NCBI GenBank assembly: GCA_947252755.1
Contig: CAMXWV010000013.1
Location: forward strand, 3,498 to 67,497
Source of the DNA: an uncultured Dermabacter sp.
GTDB lineage: Bacteria > Actinomycetota > Actinomycetes > Actinomycetales > Dermabacteraceae
Direction of reading: 5' to 3'
DNA: 64,000 nt
Shown: positions 35,419-44,127 of the stretch, piece after piece
Numbering within the stretch: the stretch's first letter is position 1
How the letters are laid out: every line of letters begins with the position of its first letter
Made by a program: the position numbers and the translations under genes
Notes under the pieces: generated by a model
Databases searched by the model: none
What the model saw: the letters and a program-made list of their open reading frames with translations, nothing else
What the model was told of the DNA's origin: nothing

Positions 35419-35482
35419 GGGGAATGAACTCCAAGGGGTCGTCTTGAGGGGAACAGGTGAACTGGCAGGCGGGTGGGTCGTG

Positions 35483-36868
35483 TCAGAACAGTGCAGGCGG
35501 GGCCAGCGGGGACGATTCGAGCTCAGGTGGAGACAGCGCTGCCAGCACCGCCCCCGAGGATTCTCCTGCTGAGTTCACTACGCCGGGGCCGATCACGCCC
35601 ATCACGAGCAGCAGGATCACCACGAGCAGCGCCACCACGACCAGGACCCAGGTGACCCACGTGCCCACGCCCACACCGGTACGGGCCGGCTTGTTGAGAA
35701 CAGTGCCGGTGAAGCGGGGAGCTGGGCGCGGATCCGGCGCATGCTCTCGGGAGAGCTCGCCGAACTCTGCACCGTCAACTGCCCGGCCCATGGCCAGCGG
35801 CGGACTGGTCCACACATCACTGGATGTCTCATCCACCGGCGCTGGCGACGGTGCTTCAGCACGCGGCGCTGCCGCGTCAACGCGGGTTGCGGGCTCGTCA
35901 AAACGTGAAGCGGGCGCCTGAGCGCGCGCAACCGACTCATCAATGCGCGTGGCGGGCTCATCAATGCGCGTGGCCGGCTCGTCGGCGCGCGGATCGGCCT
36001 CCACCGGGTCCCGGGCAGGGTCCTCAGCGCCGAGCTCCGGATCCACCGGGCCGTTCTCCGCCACGGGGATCGACTCCGGGTTATACACAAGACCAGCCGG
36101 CTTAGTGTCCGCCTGGGCAGAACCCTGAGTATCACGACCCTGCGCACCACGACTCGGGGCGTCACCCTGGGCAGAGCCCTGAGCGCGTGCGGCCTGGTGC
36201 TCCTCGGCCTCATCGGAAACCGCGTCAACCAGTGCTTCTTCCGCGCGGTCATCCGGCTCAGGTTCCACGGATGCGGTCTGCACCGCTTCTTCTGTGGTCT
36301 GGTTCTTGAGCCGCTTCTCGTAGGCGGCAAGCTCTGACGGGTCGAACGCCGTGGTGTCCGTGGCGTTCGCAGTCTCAATATCGTAATCGGGCTCTGCAGA
36401 ATCTGACGCGGAGCCGGCGCTGATCACGTCCACGTTCGCGTTCGGCGCCACCACCGGTTTCTTCCGGCCGAACAGGCCCCACCCGGACTTCTTCTTCGGG
36501 GTGGGATCACCAACCACCGCGGAGCCATCCCCGCCGGGGGACGCGTCGTACGAGCTGGCGGACGGCCCACCGAACTGGCCGGTGGAGAAGGTGGAGAATG
36601 CGGACTGGCCGCCAGCAGCGGTGGACTGGCTGCTGGGGGCAGCTGACTGGCCCGTAGCGCCCTGGATGAACGGGCGGTTGCCCGCCAGGGTGCGTGCTTC
36701 GAAGCGCTCCATGACCGGCATGGGCGAGTCGAACGGTGGGATCGCTACCGAGGAGCGGCGCACGAGCAGAGCACCCGTGCTGCCGCGACGGCGACCGCTG
36801 GTTTCCTCATTCATCGCGCGGGCGCGGCGGGCACGCCGCCCGCCGGTCAGGCTCTCGTCAGCTGTCAT
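35483..36868 (-). CDS. low-complexity single-TM protein between nadD and rsfS
   Basis: 461 residues from ATG 36868 (MTADESLTGGRRARRARAMN); overlaps the nadD stop by 11 bases. Basic, Arg/Ser-rich cytosolic start, Gln/Ser/Ala region, a long acidic Ala/Glu/Asp stretch with near-repeats of EPATRIDEPATRID and APASRFDEPATRVD, then one membrane helix (WVTWVLVVVALLVVILLLV) near the C-terminus with a short outer tail. Many actinobacteria carry a hypothetical or LytR-like gene at this place; I see no LCP phosphotransferase domain. Function unknown; layout suggests a cytosolic scaffold anchored by its C-terminus. Confidence 0.7.
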   Translation of the reverse strand: MTADESLTGGRRARRARAMNEETSGRRRGSTGALLVRRSSVAIPPFDSPMPVMERFEARTLAGNRPFIQGATGQSAAPSSQSTAAGGQSAFSTFSTGQFGGPSASSYDASPGGDGSAVVGDPTPKKKSGWGLFGRKKPVVAPNANVDVISAGSASDSAEPDYDIETANATDTTAFDPSELAAYEKRLKNQTTEEAVQTASVEPEPDDRAEEALVDAVSDEAEEHQAARAQGSAQGDAPSRGAQGRDTQGSAQADTKPAGLVYNPESIPVAENGPVDPELGAEDPARDPVEADPRADEPATRIDEPATRIDESVARAQAPASRFDEPATRVDAAAPRAEAPSPAPVDETSSDVWTSPPLAMGRAVDGAEFGELSREHAPDPRPAPRFTGTVLNKPARTGVGVGTWVTWVLVVVALLVVILLLVMGVIGPGVVNSAGESSGAVLAALSPPELESSPLAPPALF

Positions 36869-37469
36869 CGCCGTCACTTCCTGTGTAGAGGGCGTACTTG
36901 TTGATGTACTGCACAACACCATCGGGGACCAGGTACCACACGGGCTCACCGCTCGTCACGCGCGCACGGCAGTCCGTGGAGCTGATCGCCATTGCCGGCA
37001 CCTCGATCAATGTCACCTTATCCGCGGGCAAACCCTGACTCTGCAGGTCATGCCCAGGCCGGGTGACGCCCACGAAATGCGCGAGCTCAAAGATCTCCTC
37101 GTGGTTCTTCCAGGTGAGGATGTTGGTGAGCGCGTCTGCACCGGTGATGAAGAACAGGTCATCGTTCGGGTACTGCTGCTTCAGGTCGCGCAGCGTGTCG
37201 ATCGTGTACGTCTGCCCCGGGCGTTCAATGTCCACGCGGGACACGGTGAACCGCGGGTTCGCTGCGGTGGCCACCACCGTCATCAGGTAGCGGTGCTCCG
37301 GGTCGGAGATCTGCGTGCCTTCCTTCTGCCACGGGCGGCCCGTGGGAACGAAGATCACCTCGTCCAGGTCGAACACGGACTGGACTTCGGATGCGGCCAC
37401 CAAGTGGCCGTGATGGATGGGATCAAACGTCCCGCCCATCACACCCAGGCGTCGGCGCGGCTGTGTCAT
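36858..37469 (-). CDS. nadD: nicotinate-nucleotide adenylyltransferase
   Basis: 203 residues. Nucleotidyltransferase motif GVMGGTFDPIHHGHLVAASE with the HxGH site, FVPTGRPWQKEG for NaMN binding, and ISSTDCRARVTSGEPVWYLVPDGVVQYI (the ISST-x-x-R motif, Arg replaced by Asp-Cys-Arg). It makes deamido-NAD from nicotinate mononucleotide and ATP. Its stop overlaps the next gene in the same direction. Lies after proA and a small membrane protein, as in related actinobacteria. Confidence 0.95.
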   Translation of the reverse strand: MTQPRRRLGVMGGTFDPIHHGHLVAASEVQSVFDLDEVIFVPTGRPWQKEGTQISDPEHRYLMTVVATAANPRFTVSRVDIERPGQTYTIDTLRDLKQQYPNDDLFFITGADALTNILTWKNHEEIFELAHFVGVTRPGHDLQSQGLPADKVTLIEVPAMAISSTDCRARVTSGEPVWYLVPDGVVQYINKYALYTGSDGDDS

Positions 37470-37497
37470 ACGCTCAGCAGCTCACTGATCGCGGCGG

Positions 37498-37701
37498 TCA
37501 GCGCCGGCGATTCTCCTTGTGTGCGCGCTCCACCTCAGCCACAGTCTTCGCCTCAGCAGACGGCTCCTGGTGGATGCCGGAGAACAGGAACGTGACGCCG
37601 AGCATGACCATCAGGATGATGAACGCGCCGATGCCGATGACCGCCGGATGCACGCCGTGCGAGGCCTCTGCCTCAGCAGCTGCCGCAAGAATCTGGTACA
37701 C
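37498..37701 (-). CDS. small single-TM protein between proA and nadD
   Basis: 67 residues: short outer start (MYQILAAAAEAEASHGVHP), one membrane helix (AVIGIGAFIILMVMLGVTFLF) and a basic cytosolic tail ending KENRRR. Small proteins of this shape are common just upstream of nadD in actinobacteria but have no assigned function. A 207-bp gap separates it from proA, with weak inverted repeats (CCATTGT/ACAATGG at 37751-37778; GCACAC/GTGTGC at 37785-37802) in the likely promoter or terminator area. Confidence 0.75.
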   Translation of the reverse strand: MYQILAAAAEAEASHGVHPAVIGIGAFIILMVMLGVTFLFSGIHQEPSAEAKTVAEVERAHKENRRR

Positions 37702-37908
37702 GTTTGAAGAACCTTTCCATGATCAGGCCGCCCCCTGCGGGACATATCGGCCATTGTTCCATACCTACCCCACAATGGCGGGTGGCACACGGCGGCGTGT
37801 GCGCCGCTGTTGCGCGCCCGCGGCGACCGTGGCGCGTCGCCCAGGCGGTTAGCCCTCGCGGGCTGCGGGTACGTCGGGGCGGGCTCGGGTTGCGAGGCGG
37901 GGCGGGGT

Positions 37909-39237
37909 TCATGTGCGCACGTGGCCTTCGCCGTGCACCACCCATTTCGTGCTGGTCAGCTCCGGCAGCGCCATCGGGCCACGCGCGTGCAGCTTCTGCG
38001 TGGAGATTCCGATCTCGGCGCCGAAGCCGAACTCGCCGCCGTCGCTGAACCGGGAGGACGCATTCACCATCACCACCGCGGCATCCACACCCTGCACGAA
38101 TGCGCGCTCACTGCGCACATCGTTGGTGAGGATCACTTCGGTGTGCCCGGAGGTGAACCGGCGGATGTGCTCGATCGCCTCTTCCACGCTGTCCACGATT
38201 TTCACCGCCAGCTCCATCGCCAGGAACTCGGTGGCGTAGGCGTCGTCCGACGCGGGCTCCACTGTGACGCCCTCGCGCTGCAGCATCGGCGCGGCGAGCT
38301 CATCCGCATGGAAGCGAACACCATGCCCGGAACCAAGACGCTCAGCCACCTGCGGCAGCAGCTGGTCTGCGATTGCGCGGTGCACGATGAGATTCTCCAT
38401 CGCATTGCACACCCCGATCCGCTGGGTTTTCGCGTTTTCGATGATCGCGAGCGCGTCGTCCAGATCGGCCGACGCGTCCACGAACGTGTGCGTGTTCCCC
38501 GTCCCGGTCTCGATCACGGGCACCAGGGATTCGTTGACCACGCGCTGAATGAGGCCGGCTCCGCCGCGCGGGATCAGCACATCAACCAGGCCTCGGGCTC
38601 GCATCAGCGCGCCCACCCCGTCCCGACCGAACTCATCAATGCCGCAAATGAGGTCTTCCGGCAGGCCATGCTCGGCGAGCACGGAGCGCATCGACGCGAT
38701 CAGGGTGGTGTTCGAGTTGAGCGCTGCCGACCCGCCGCGCAGCACCACGGCATTGCCGGCTTTCAGGGCAAGGCCGGCGGCGTCCACGGTGACGTTGGGC
38801 CGGGCTTCGTAGACCATGCCGATCACGCCGAGCGGCACCCGCACCTGGGTGAGCTGTAGCCCGTTCGCCAGGGTGGACCCGCGCAGCACCTCCCCCACTG
38901 GGTCAGGCAGTGTGGCAGCGGTGCGCAGCTGGTCTGCGATGCTCGTGAGCCGTTCCGCGTTGAGAGCGAGCCTGTCACGCAGGCCCGGGTCGATGTTGTT
39001 CTCATCGGCGCGTGCCAGGTCTTGGGCGTTTGCCTCCAGGATCGTGGTCACGTCCTGTTCGAGACGGTCTGCCATGGCGATCAGCAGGGCGTCCTTTTCA
39101 GCTCGTGACAGTGCGGCAAGGGCTGGCTGGGCGTTTTTCGCGCGGCTCGCGATCTCGCGCACGGCGCGCTCGGTTTCGGGACCGATGGCGGCGCCGCCCT
39201 TGGCGCTGGGGGTGCTGGTGGCGGAAGTCTCAGTCAT
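37909..39237 (-). CDS. proA: glutamate-5-semialdehyde dehydrogenase (gamma-glutamyl phosphate reductase)
   Basis: 442 residues, normal for ProA. Aldehyde dehydrogenase fold with the NADP site (LGVIGMVYEARPNVTVDAA), GGSAALNSN, the catalytic cysteine in QRIGVCNAMENLIVH, and EFGFGAEIGISTQKLHARGPM near the C-terminus. Second step of proline synthesis, after ProB. Unusually proB is not adjacent: about 3.7 kb with four unrelated genes lies between proA and proB. Confidence 0.95.
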   Translation of the reverse strand: MTETSATSTPSAKGGAAIGPETERAVREIASRAKNAQPALAALSRAEKDALLIAMADRLEQDVTTILEANAQDLARADENNIDPGLRDRLALNAERLTSIADQLRTAATLPDPVGEVLRGSTLANGLQLTQVRVPLGVIGMVYEARPNVTVDAAGLALKAGNAVVLRGGSAALNSNTTLIASMRSVLAEHGLPEDLICGIDEFGRDGVGALMRARGLVDVLIPRGGAGLIQRVVNESLVPVIETGTGNTHTFVDASADLDDALAIIENAKTQRIGVCNAMENLIVHRAIADQLLPQVAERLGSGHGVRFHADELAAPMLQREGVTVEPASDDAYATEFLAMELAVKIVDSVEEAIEHIRRFTSGHTEVILTNDVRSERAFVQGVDAAVVMVNASSRFSDGGEFGFGAEIGISTQKLHARGPMALPELTSTKWVVHGEGHVRT

Positions 39238-39247
39238 GCCGCCCAGT

Positions 39248-39775
39248 CTAGGCAGAGAGCATCGGGCGGCTCAGGCAGGTCCGGGGGTTGAAGAGGCCGC
39301 GCTGCGCCTGTTCCGCTTCCGCCTGAGCATCCCGCACTTCGCTATAGAAGCGGTGATTCGGTTCAACTACCACGGCCACGCCGAGGCCGTGGCGGGCGAT
39401 TTCCGCATTCACGAGCGAACCGTTTTCTCGCACCCCGGCAAGGGTGCGGCCGTAGCGGTCCGTGCGGGACGCGTCGTACTCCAGGGTCACTGTGGTGCCG
39501 GGTGGGAGGCGCTGTTCAAGCCATGCGGAGGCTTCGGGGCCGAGACATTCGACGGTTTCGCCGGGTTTCTTGGTTTCGGGGGTGTCGATGTTGAGCAGGC
39601 GGATGGTGGTGTGGGTGCCGTTGATGTCCGCTATGAGGGTGTCTCCGTCGATGATGCGGACGATGGCTGCTCTGGTGGGTGGATGTTCGGCGTGCGGCCC
39701 GGTGTTGAGGAGGCCGTGGTTGATGGCGAAGGTGAGGGCTGCGCCGGTGATGACGGCCAGGATGAACCCGACCAC
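39248..39775 (-). CDS. membrane-anchored thermonuclease-like (SNase) protein
   Basis: 175 residues. N-terminal signal or anchor (MVGFILAVITGAALTFAINHG), then a staphylococcal-nuclease OB-fold: IVRIIDGDTLIADING, TTIRLLNIDTPETKKPG and YDASRTDRYGRTLAGV, holding the catalytic Arg (IRLLNIDTPE), Asp, Glu and second Arg (RYGRTLA). It would cleave DNA or RNA outside the membrane. Stops 10 bases before proA begins, so it could be co-transcribed. The sequence remains open upstream of ATG 39775 and the true start may be further out. Confidence 0.85.
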   Translation of the reverse strand: MVGFILAVITGAALTFAINHGLLNTGPHAEHPPTRAAIVRIIDGDTLIADINGTHTTIRLLNIDTPETKKPGETVECLGPEASAWLEQRLPPGTTVTLEYDASRTDRYGRTLAGVRENGSLVNAEIARHGLGVAVVVEPNHRFYSEVRDAQAEAEQAQRGLFNPRTCLSRPMLSA

Positions 39776-39928
39776 GAGCAGCCGATACCAGCAGGTGCGA
39801 CCCTGTGGTGGGCGGGTTCGGGTGCTGATGGGGTTTGGTCCTTTCGCGTGGGCTGCTTCCCGCGACTGGGCGGTGTTGGCCCGGTTCTTGGTGCGCCTTT
39901 GAGTAGGTGCCGGCGTCCGGAAGTCTGG

Positions 39929-41023
39929 TCAGCGTCTGGTGGCGGTGCGGGTGCTGTCCATTGGCCGGGTCAGGCGTTTGGTGCGGGCTTTGTCATCTCG
40001 CGGGCCAAGCGTGGCGGTGGAGCGTTCGGGAACAACATACTCTTCCCGGGACTTCTCGTTCTCACCCACCAGGCGGGTGCTGAGGGAACGCGCGAAGATC
40101 CACTTCGGTTCCACGCTGATTTCCACAGTGCCATCAATCTGCTGCGGTGGCCCACCGTCCACGGTGAAGGAGCCTTCGTACACCACGGTGAGGCTCATCT
40201 GGTACCAGCCTTCATGCGCGTACGTGGACCAGATCGTGTGCTCCGGCCACGCCTCACCAGGGAACGTGGACACGATCGTGTTGCCGTCTCCAAAATCCCA
40301 CCGGTATTCCACCGGGGTTGCAGTGATCACCACGTCAGAGCCAAGGATCTCAGTGTTCAGCGACTGCGGTGACCCATCAGTCCACACCGCATTCGGGTAG
40401 TTCACCGGAATGTAATCCCACCCGGGCCCAAGCGTGGTCTCCGGCGGCGTGATCACCAGCTCACCAAACCCAGTCTCATGCGAGGAAACAGTGACCACAG
40501 GCTCAGCTGCCGGAGCCATGCCAGGAGCCTGCACCGGTAAAGCTGACCGCCCAGCCGGCGCACTGGTTGACGGGCCTGCTGGCGCATCGCACGTGTTCCC
40601 CATCAACCGCTTGAAGGCACTGCCGACGCCAACACCGGCACAAAAGCCAATCGGACTTCCGGCATTGGGCTCGGAACCAGAGGCGTTCCGCCCATAACGA
40701 GCGCCGCTCCCACCGTGACGAAGGGAGCCATGGGAGCGTGACGATGGTTTCCCATGCCCAGCGCTGGAGTTTCTTGACGTGTTCGACTTGGTACGCTTGG
40801 ACGACGACGCCGGGCTGCCCTTGTGAGAAATTTCCCGCGACGAGGTATTTCGCTGTTGAACGATCATTGTATCTTGAGTTACGCCAGATTCGAGATTCCG
40901 GCTCTCATCGTCACCTTCAGCCCGTGATTCGGGGAGCGCGACCAACACATGAAGGGCCAGCACGAAAATACTAACGCACACGCCGAGGGACTGCCACCAC
41001 AGGCTCCCCCTTCTACTTCTCAT
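39929..41023 (-). CDS. secreted PKD-like surface protein
   Basis: 364 residues from ATG 41023 (MRSRRGSLWWQSLGVCVSIF). Signal peptide with a likely cut after ALPESRAEG. A Ser/Lys/Arg-rich segment, then a Cys pair (GFCAGVGVGSAFKRLMGNTC) that may form a disulfide, and a PKD-type beta domain: VVITATPVEYRWDFGDGNTI, STYAHEGWYQMSLTVV. The C-terminus is basic, without LPxTG or helix. Translation overlaps the DUF6318 lipoprotein gene by 11 bases, so the two are a coupled pair. Probably cell-wall associated; binding partner unknown. Confidence 0.72.
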   Translation of the reverse strand: MRSRRGSLWWQSLGVCVSIFVLALHVLVALPESRAEGDDESRNLESGVTQDTMIVQQRNTSSREISHKGSPASSSKRTKSNTSRNSSAGHGKPSSRSHGSLRHGGSGARYGRNASGSEPNAGSPIGFCAGVGVGSAFKRLMGNTCDAPAGPSTSAPAGRSALPVQAPGMAPAAEPVVTVSSHETGFGELVITPPETTLGPGWDYIPVNYPNAVWTDGSPQSLNTEILGSDVVITATPVEYRWDFGDGNTIVSTFPGEAWPEHTIWSTYAHEGWYQMSLTVVYEGSFTVDGGPPQQIDGTVEISVEPKWIFARSLSTRLVGENEKSREEYVVPERSTATLGPRDDKARTKRLTRPMDSTRTATRR

Positions 41024-41762
41024 GATTGGCGTCACTGAACTCGACCAACACCCAATCACTTCCGTTCCAATGGAGCTTTCCGTTCGCCGTTCTTGTGCCG
41101 GGATCGGTGCTCTTAAATTGTTTTCCCATTTTCGATTCCCAAATCTCGCCATGCTGAAACGGCAGTCTGACAAGAATGTCACCGTCTGCGGCTTCTTCGT
41201 AGTAGAAAGTGTCGTAGGTTAATTCTGGAGACATTCCGTAATGACCTTCCTCGGCTCCGTCCATCGCCTTCTGAATATAGTAGGCACAGTTGATGCACTG
41301 CTCAGTGTCGATGAACTCAAGAGCTGGGCGAGCATCTCCAGTCGCGTACGCATAGTAAATCGAATCGGTGTAGAGGGCTAGAGTTTCTGCAGCCCCCAAC
41401 TCAGACCGTTCGGTGGACTCTGGAAATGCACTGCGCGACGGAGCGGGAAGACCCTTATTCTCGGCCGGCATATGAGTAGGCTCTACAGGGGTCTTTGCGC
41501 GTTCATAAATCTTAAGTGCCTCCTCTTTCGACATAACCGGGGGCGCGAGCACGTATGCCTCATCCCCTGCTGCCGCGCTCGGACTGCCACCAGCGCCAGC
41601 ACCGTTGTCCGACCCTCCGGCGTCACTTGCCGACGGAGCCGTGGCGGAAGGGGTAATCTTCTCGACTGGTTCTTTGCCGCAGCCGGTAGCGCCGAGCACT
41701 AGGGCAGCGATGCCTGCGAGTGCGGCGGCACGGCGTCGGCGAGGCGAGAGAAGGTCTAACAT
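41013..41762 (-). CDS. DUF6318-like lipoprotein
   Basis: 249 residues from ATG 41762. Signal peptide and lipobox LVLGATGCGK, a Ser/Ala/Gly/Pro linker, then a domain with KEEALKIYERAKTP and YATGDARPALEFIDTEQCINCAYYIQKAM (CxxC) and a C-terminal beta part LHWNGSDWVLVEFSDANHEK. This matches the actinobacterial DUF6318 pattern as I recall it; members are surface lipoproteins of unknown role. Its stop overlaps the PKD gene start. Upstream in-frame codons to 41834 are rejected because the ATG at 41762 begins the signal peptide. Confidence 0.72.
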   Translation of the reverse strand: MLDLLSPRRRRAAALAGIAALVLGATGCGKEPVEKITPSATAPSASDAGGSDNGAGAGGSPSAAAGDEAYVLAPPVMSKEEALKIYERAKTPVEPTHMPAENKGLPAPSRSAFPESTERSELGAAETLALYTDSIYYAYATGDARPALEFIDTEQCINCAYYIQKAMDGAEEGHYGMSPELTYDTFYYEEAADGDILVRLPFQHGEIWESKMGKQFKSTDPGTRTANGKLHWNGSDWVLVEFSDANHEK

Positions 41763-41937
41763 GCCCCCAGCAAACCAGGAAACTCGCCCACGCACTGCCC
41801 AATCCGCAAATTGGGGATAACCACTCCCTTCCACAAGAGCTCATTCCCGGCTGGTCCCGCCGCGTCCATGATCTGCGGCGTACGCTTTCAGACAGGACGC
41901 CAACGGCACCGCTTCGCTGCTGAACAAAGGACTTCTC

Positions 41938-42843
41938 ATGCCGCACACCTCCCCCGCCATCGTTGTGGTCGGTTCGATCAATGCTGACCTGTCCTCCTTT
42001 GTGAAGCGCCACCCGCAGCCGGGCGAAACGATCCATGGCACCGGCGGCACCATCACCCCCGGCGGCAAAGGAGCGAACCAGGCCGTGGCAGCGGCAAACC
42101 TGGGTGCGCACGTGGCCATGGTGGGAGCAGTAGGAACCGACCCGAACGCTGAACCGGCGCTATCAGGACTGACAACCTCAGGCACAGTGCTTGACCATGT
42201 TGCGCGAGTGGACGGCCCTACCGGGCTCGCGATCGTCACCGTGTCCGAAGACGGTGAGAACACGATCGTGGTGATCCCCGGCGCGAACCGCAGCATGGAC
42301 GCCCAGGCGGTGGCAGCGAAGCGTGATGTGGTCGCCAGCGCGCACGTGGTGGTTGCGCAGGGTGAGATCCCGCGAGACGGCATTGAAGCACTCCCCGCCC
42401 TGGTCACGGGCCGTTTCCTGTTCAACCCCGCGCCGGTTCTGGACCTCAGCCTGGACACGTTCCGTGCCGCGGACCCGCTCGTGGTCAACGAGCATGAAGC
42501 AACTCTCGTGGCAGAACAGTTCGGTCACTCCCCCGGCACACCGCAGGAAGCAGCGCGGCAGCTGCTCGGCGAAGGGGTCGCGTCGATTGTGCTCACGCTC
42601 GGCGCGAACGGCTCCGTGGTCTACACCCCGCACGGGGAAACCGTGATCCCCGCCGTGAAGGTCACCGCGGTGGATACAACCGGCGCTGGCGACGCGTTCA
42701 TCGGCGCACTCGCCGCCACACTCGCCAGCGGCGATTCCCTCGAAGATGCCGCCCGGTTCGCCTCCCGCGTGGGCGCATATGCGGTGACCGGCACCGGCGC
42801 ACAGCCCTCATACCCCACAACGGACGACACCCTGCCCGGCTAA
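41938..42843 (+). CDS. rbsK: ribokinase (PfkB family)
   Basis: 301 residues. PfkB signatures: VVVGSINADLSSFVKRHPQP at the start, TPGGKGANQAVAAANLGAHV (signature 1) and VDTTGAGDAFIGALAATLAS (signature 2) with the catalytic Asp. Closest to ribokinase by the N-terminal text. Phosphorylates D-ribose to ribose-5-phosphate. It is the only plus-strand gene in this chromosomal stretch and stands alone, without transport or deoxyribose genes nearby; a weak AAAGGA lies before ATG 41938. Confidence 0.9.
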   Translation: MPHTSPAIVVVGSINADLSSFVKRHPQPGETIHGTGGTITPGGKGANQAVAAANLGAHVAMVGAVGTDPNAEPALSGLTTSGTVLDHVARVDGPTGLAIVTVSEDGENTIVVIPGANRSMDAQAVAAKRDVVASAHVVVAQGEIPRDGIEALPALVTGRFLFNPAPVLDLSLDTFRAADPLVVNEHEATLVAEQFGHSPGTPQEAARQLLGEGVASIVLTLGANGSVVYTPHGETVIPAVKVTAVDTTGAGDAFIGALAATLASGDSLEDAARFASRVGAYAVTGTGAQPSYPTTDDTLPG

Positions 42844-42920
42844 GCGCCCCTGCCCGGTTGAGGGTGCTCACCGTGCTGAAGGCACATGCCCAGCTGAGCG
42901 TGCGGATCAAAACTGCGCGG

Positions 42921-44126
42921 TCAGTCCCGCCTGGTCAGCACCACGAGCTCATCCCGGTGCACCACATACCGGGCGTGATCATCGCCCAGCTCAGCGCGCA
43001 GCTCGTCACTGGTGCGGCCGGCCATCGCCCGGATATCCGCGCTCGAAAAATGGCTGAGCCCGCGCGCATACAGGGTGCCGTCTGCGCCTTCGATATCCAC
43101 CGGACCGCCGGCCCGGAACTCACCGCGCACATCAACGATCCCCACGGGCAGCAGGGATCGCCGGCTTTCGGTGATCGCCCGGATTGCACCGTCGTCCAGC
43201 ACCAGAGTGCCCACGCCGCGCGTCGCATACCGCAGCCACATCAAGCGGGAACGGCGCCGACCGGTTCCAGCTGGGAAGAACGTGCCCACATCCTCACCGG
43301 CCAGAGCCTGCTGCAGCTGCTCGGGCACGGTGAGGATCGTGGCGGTGCCGGTGATCGCCGCATTGTGCGCGGCAGACAGCTTCGTGACCATACCGCCGGT
43401 ACCCACCCGCGTGCCGGTGGAGCCGATCTCCACCCCGTCCAGACGCGCCGCATCCGGCACCACTGAGATCCGCTCAGCCCCCGCTTCATGCGGCGGCTTC
43501 GTGAACAGCCCGTCCACATCCGTCAGCAGCACCAGCAGATCAGCGCCCACGGACTGCGCCACCAGGGAGGCAAGTCGGTCATTGTCACCGAAGCGGATTT
43601 CGTGCGTGGCCGTGGTGTCATTCTCGTTGACGATCGGCACCACCCGCAGTCCGAGCAGCGCCTCCAGGGACGCGCGCACGCTCCGGTAGGTTTCGGAACG
43701 GATCATGTCATTCTCGGTGAGCAGCACCTGACCCACGTGCACGCCGTAGATCATGAACGCGTCGGACCACGCTTTCACCAGCAGGCCCTGCCCGATCGAC
43801 GCGGCCGCCTGCTGCTCCGCAAACGACTGCGGACGCTCCACTAAGCCCATAGGTCGCAGCGCTGCCGCAATCGCCCCGGATGACACCACGATCACCTCAC
43901 GTCCGCTGGTGACCATCCCGGAGACTGTGCGCGCCAGTTCCGTGATCTGCGGCAGGTTCAAGGAACCGTCAGCACCGGTCAGCGAACTGGAGCCGATTTT
44001 GATGACGATCCGCTCCGCTGCCGACGCCGCCCGCCGATCAGTGAGCCGCCACGGCTGCCGGGGCCTGCCACCCACCGTGGACCGCTGCCCGGAAGGTCCC
44101 GGGCTCGACGTTTTCTGCTGCGACAT
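42921..44126 (-). CDS. proB: glutamate 5-kinase with PUA domain
   Basis: 401 residues from ATG 44126, one base after the obg stop. An N-terminal extension of about 35 residues (basic, Pro/Gly) precedes the amino-acid kinase domain: RIVIKIGSSSLTGADG, VIVVSSGAIAAA, VVPIVNENDTTATHEIRFGDND, LLVLLTDVDGLF and GTRVGTGGMVTKLSAA. C-terminal PUA domain (GIVDVRGEFRAGGPVDIEG). First step of proline synthesis, feedback-inhibited by proline in the family. Operon rplU-rpmA-obg-proB is standard for actinobacteria. Confidence 0.95.
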   Translation of the reverse strand: MSQQKTSSPGPSGQRSTVGGRPRQPWRLTDRRAASAAERIVIKIGSSSLTGADGSLNLPQITELARTVSGMVTSGREVIVVSSGAIAAALRPMGLVERPQSFAEQQAAASIGQGLLVKAWSDAFMIYGVHVGQVLLTENDMIRSETYRSVRASLEALLGLRVVPIVNENDTTATHEIRFGDNDRLASLVAQSVGADLLVLLTDVDGLFTKPPHEAGAERISVVPDAARLDGVEIGSTGTRVGTGGMVTKLSAAHNAAITGTATILTVPEQLQQALAGEDVGTFFPAGTGRRRSRLMWLRYATRGVGTLVLDDGAIRAITESRRSLLPVGIVDVRGEFRAGGPVDIEGADGTLYARGLSHFSSADIRAMAGRTSDELRAELGDDHARYVVHRDELVVLTRRD

Positions 44127-44127
44127 G

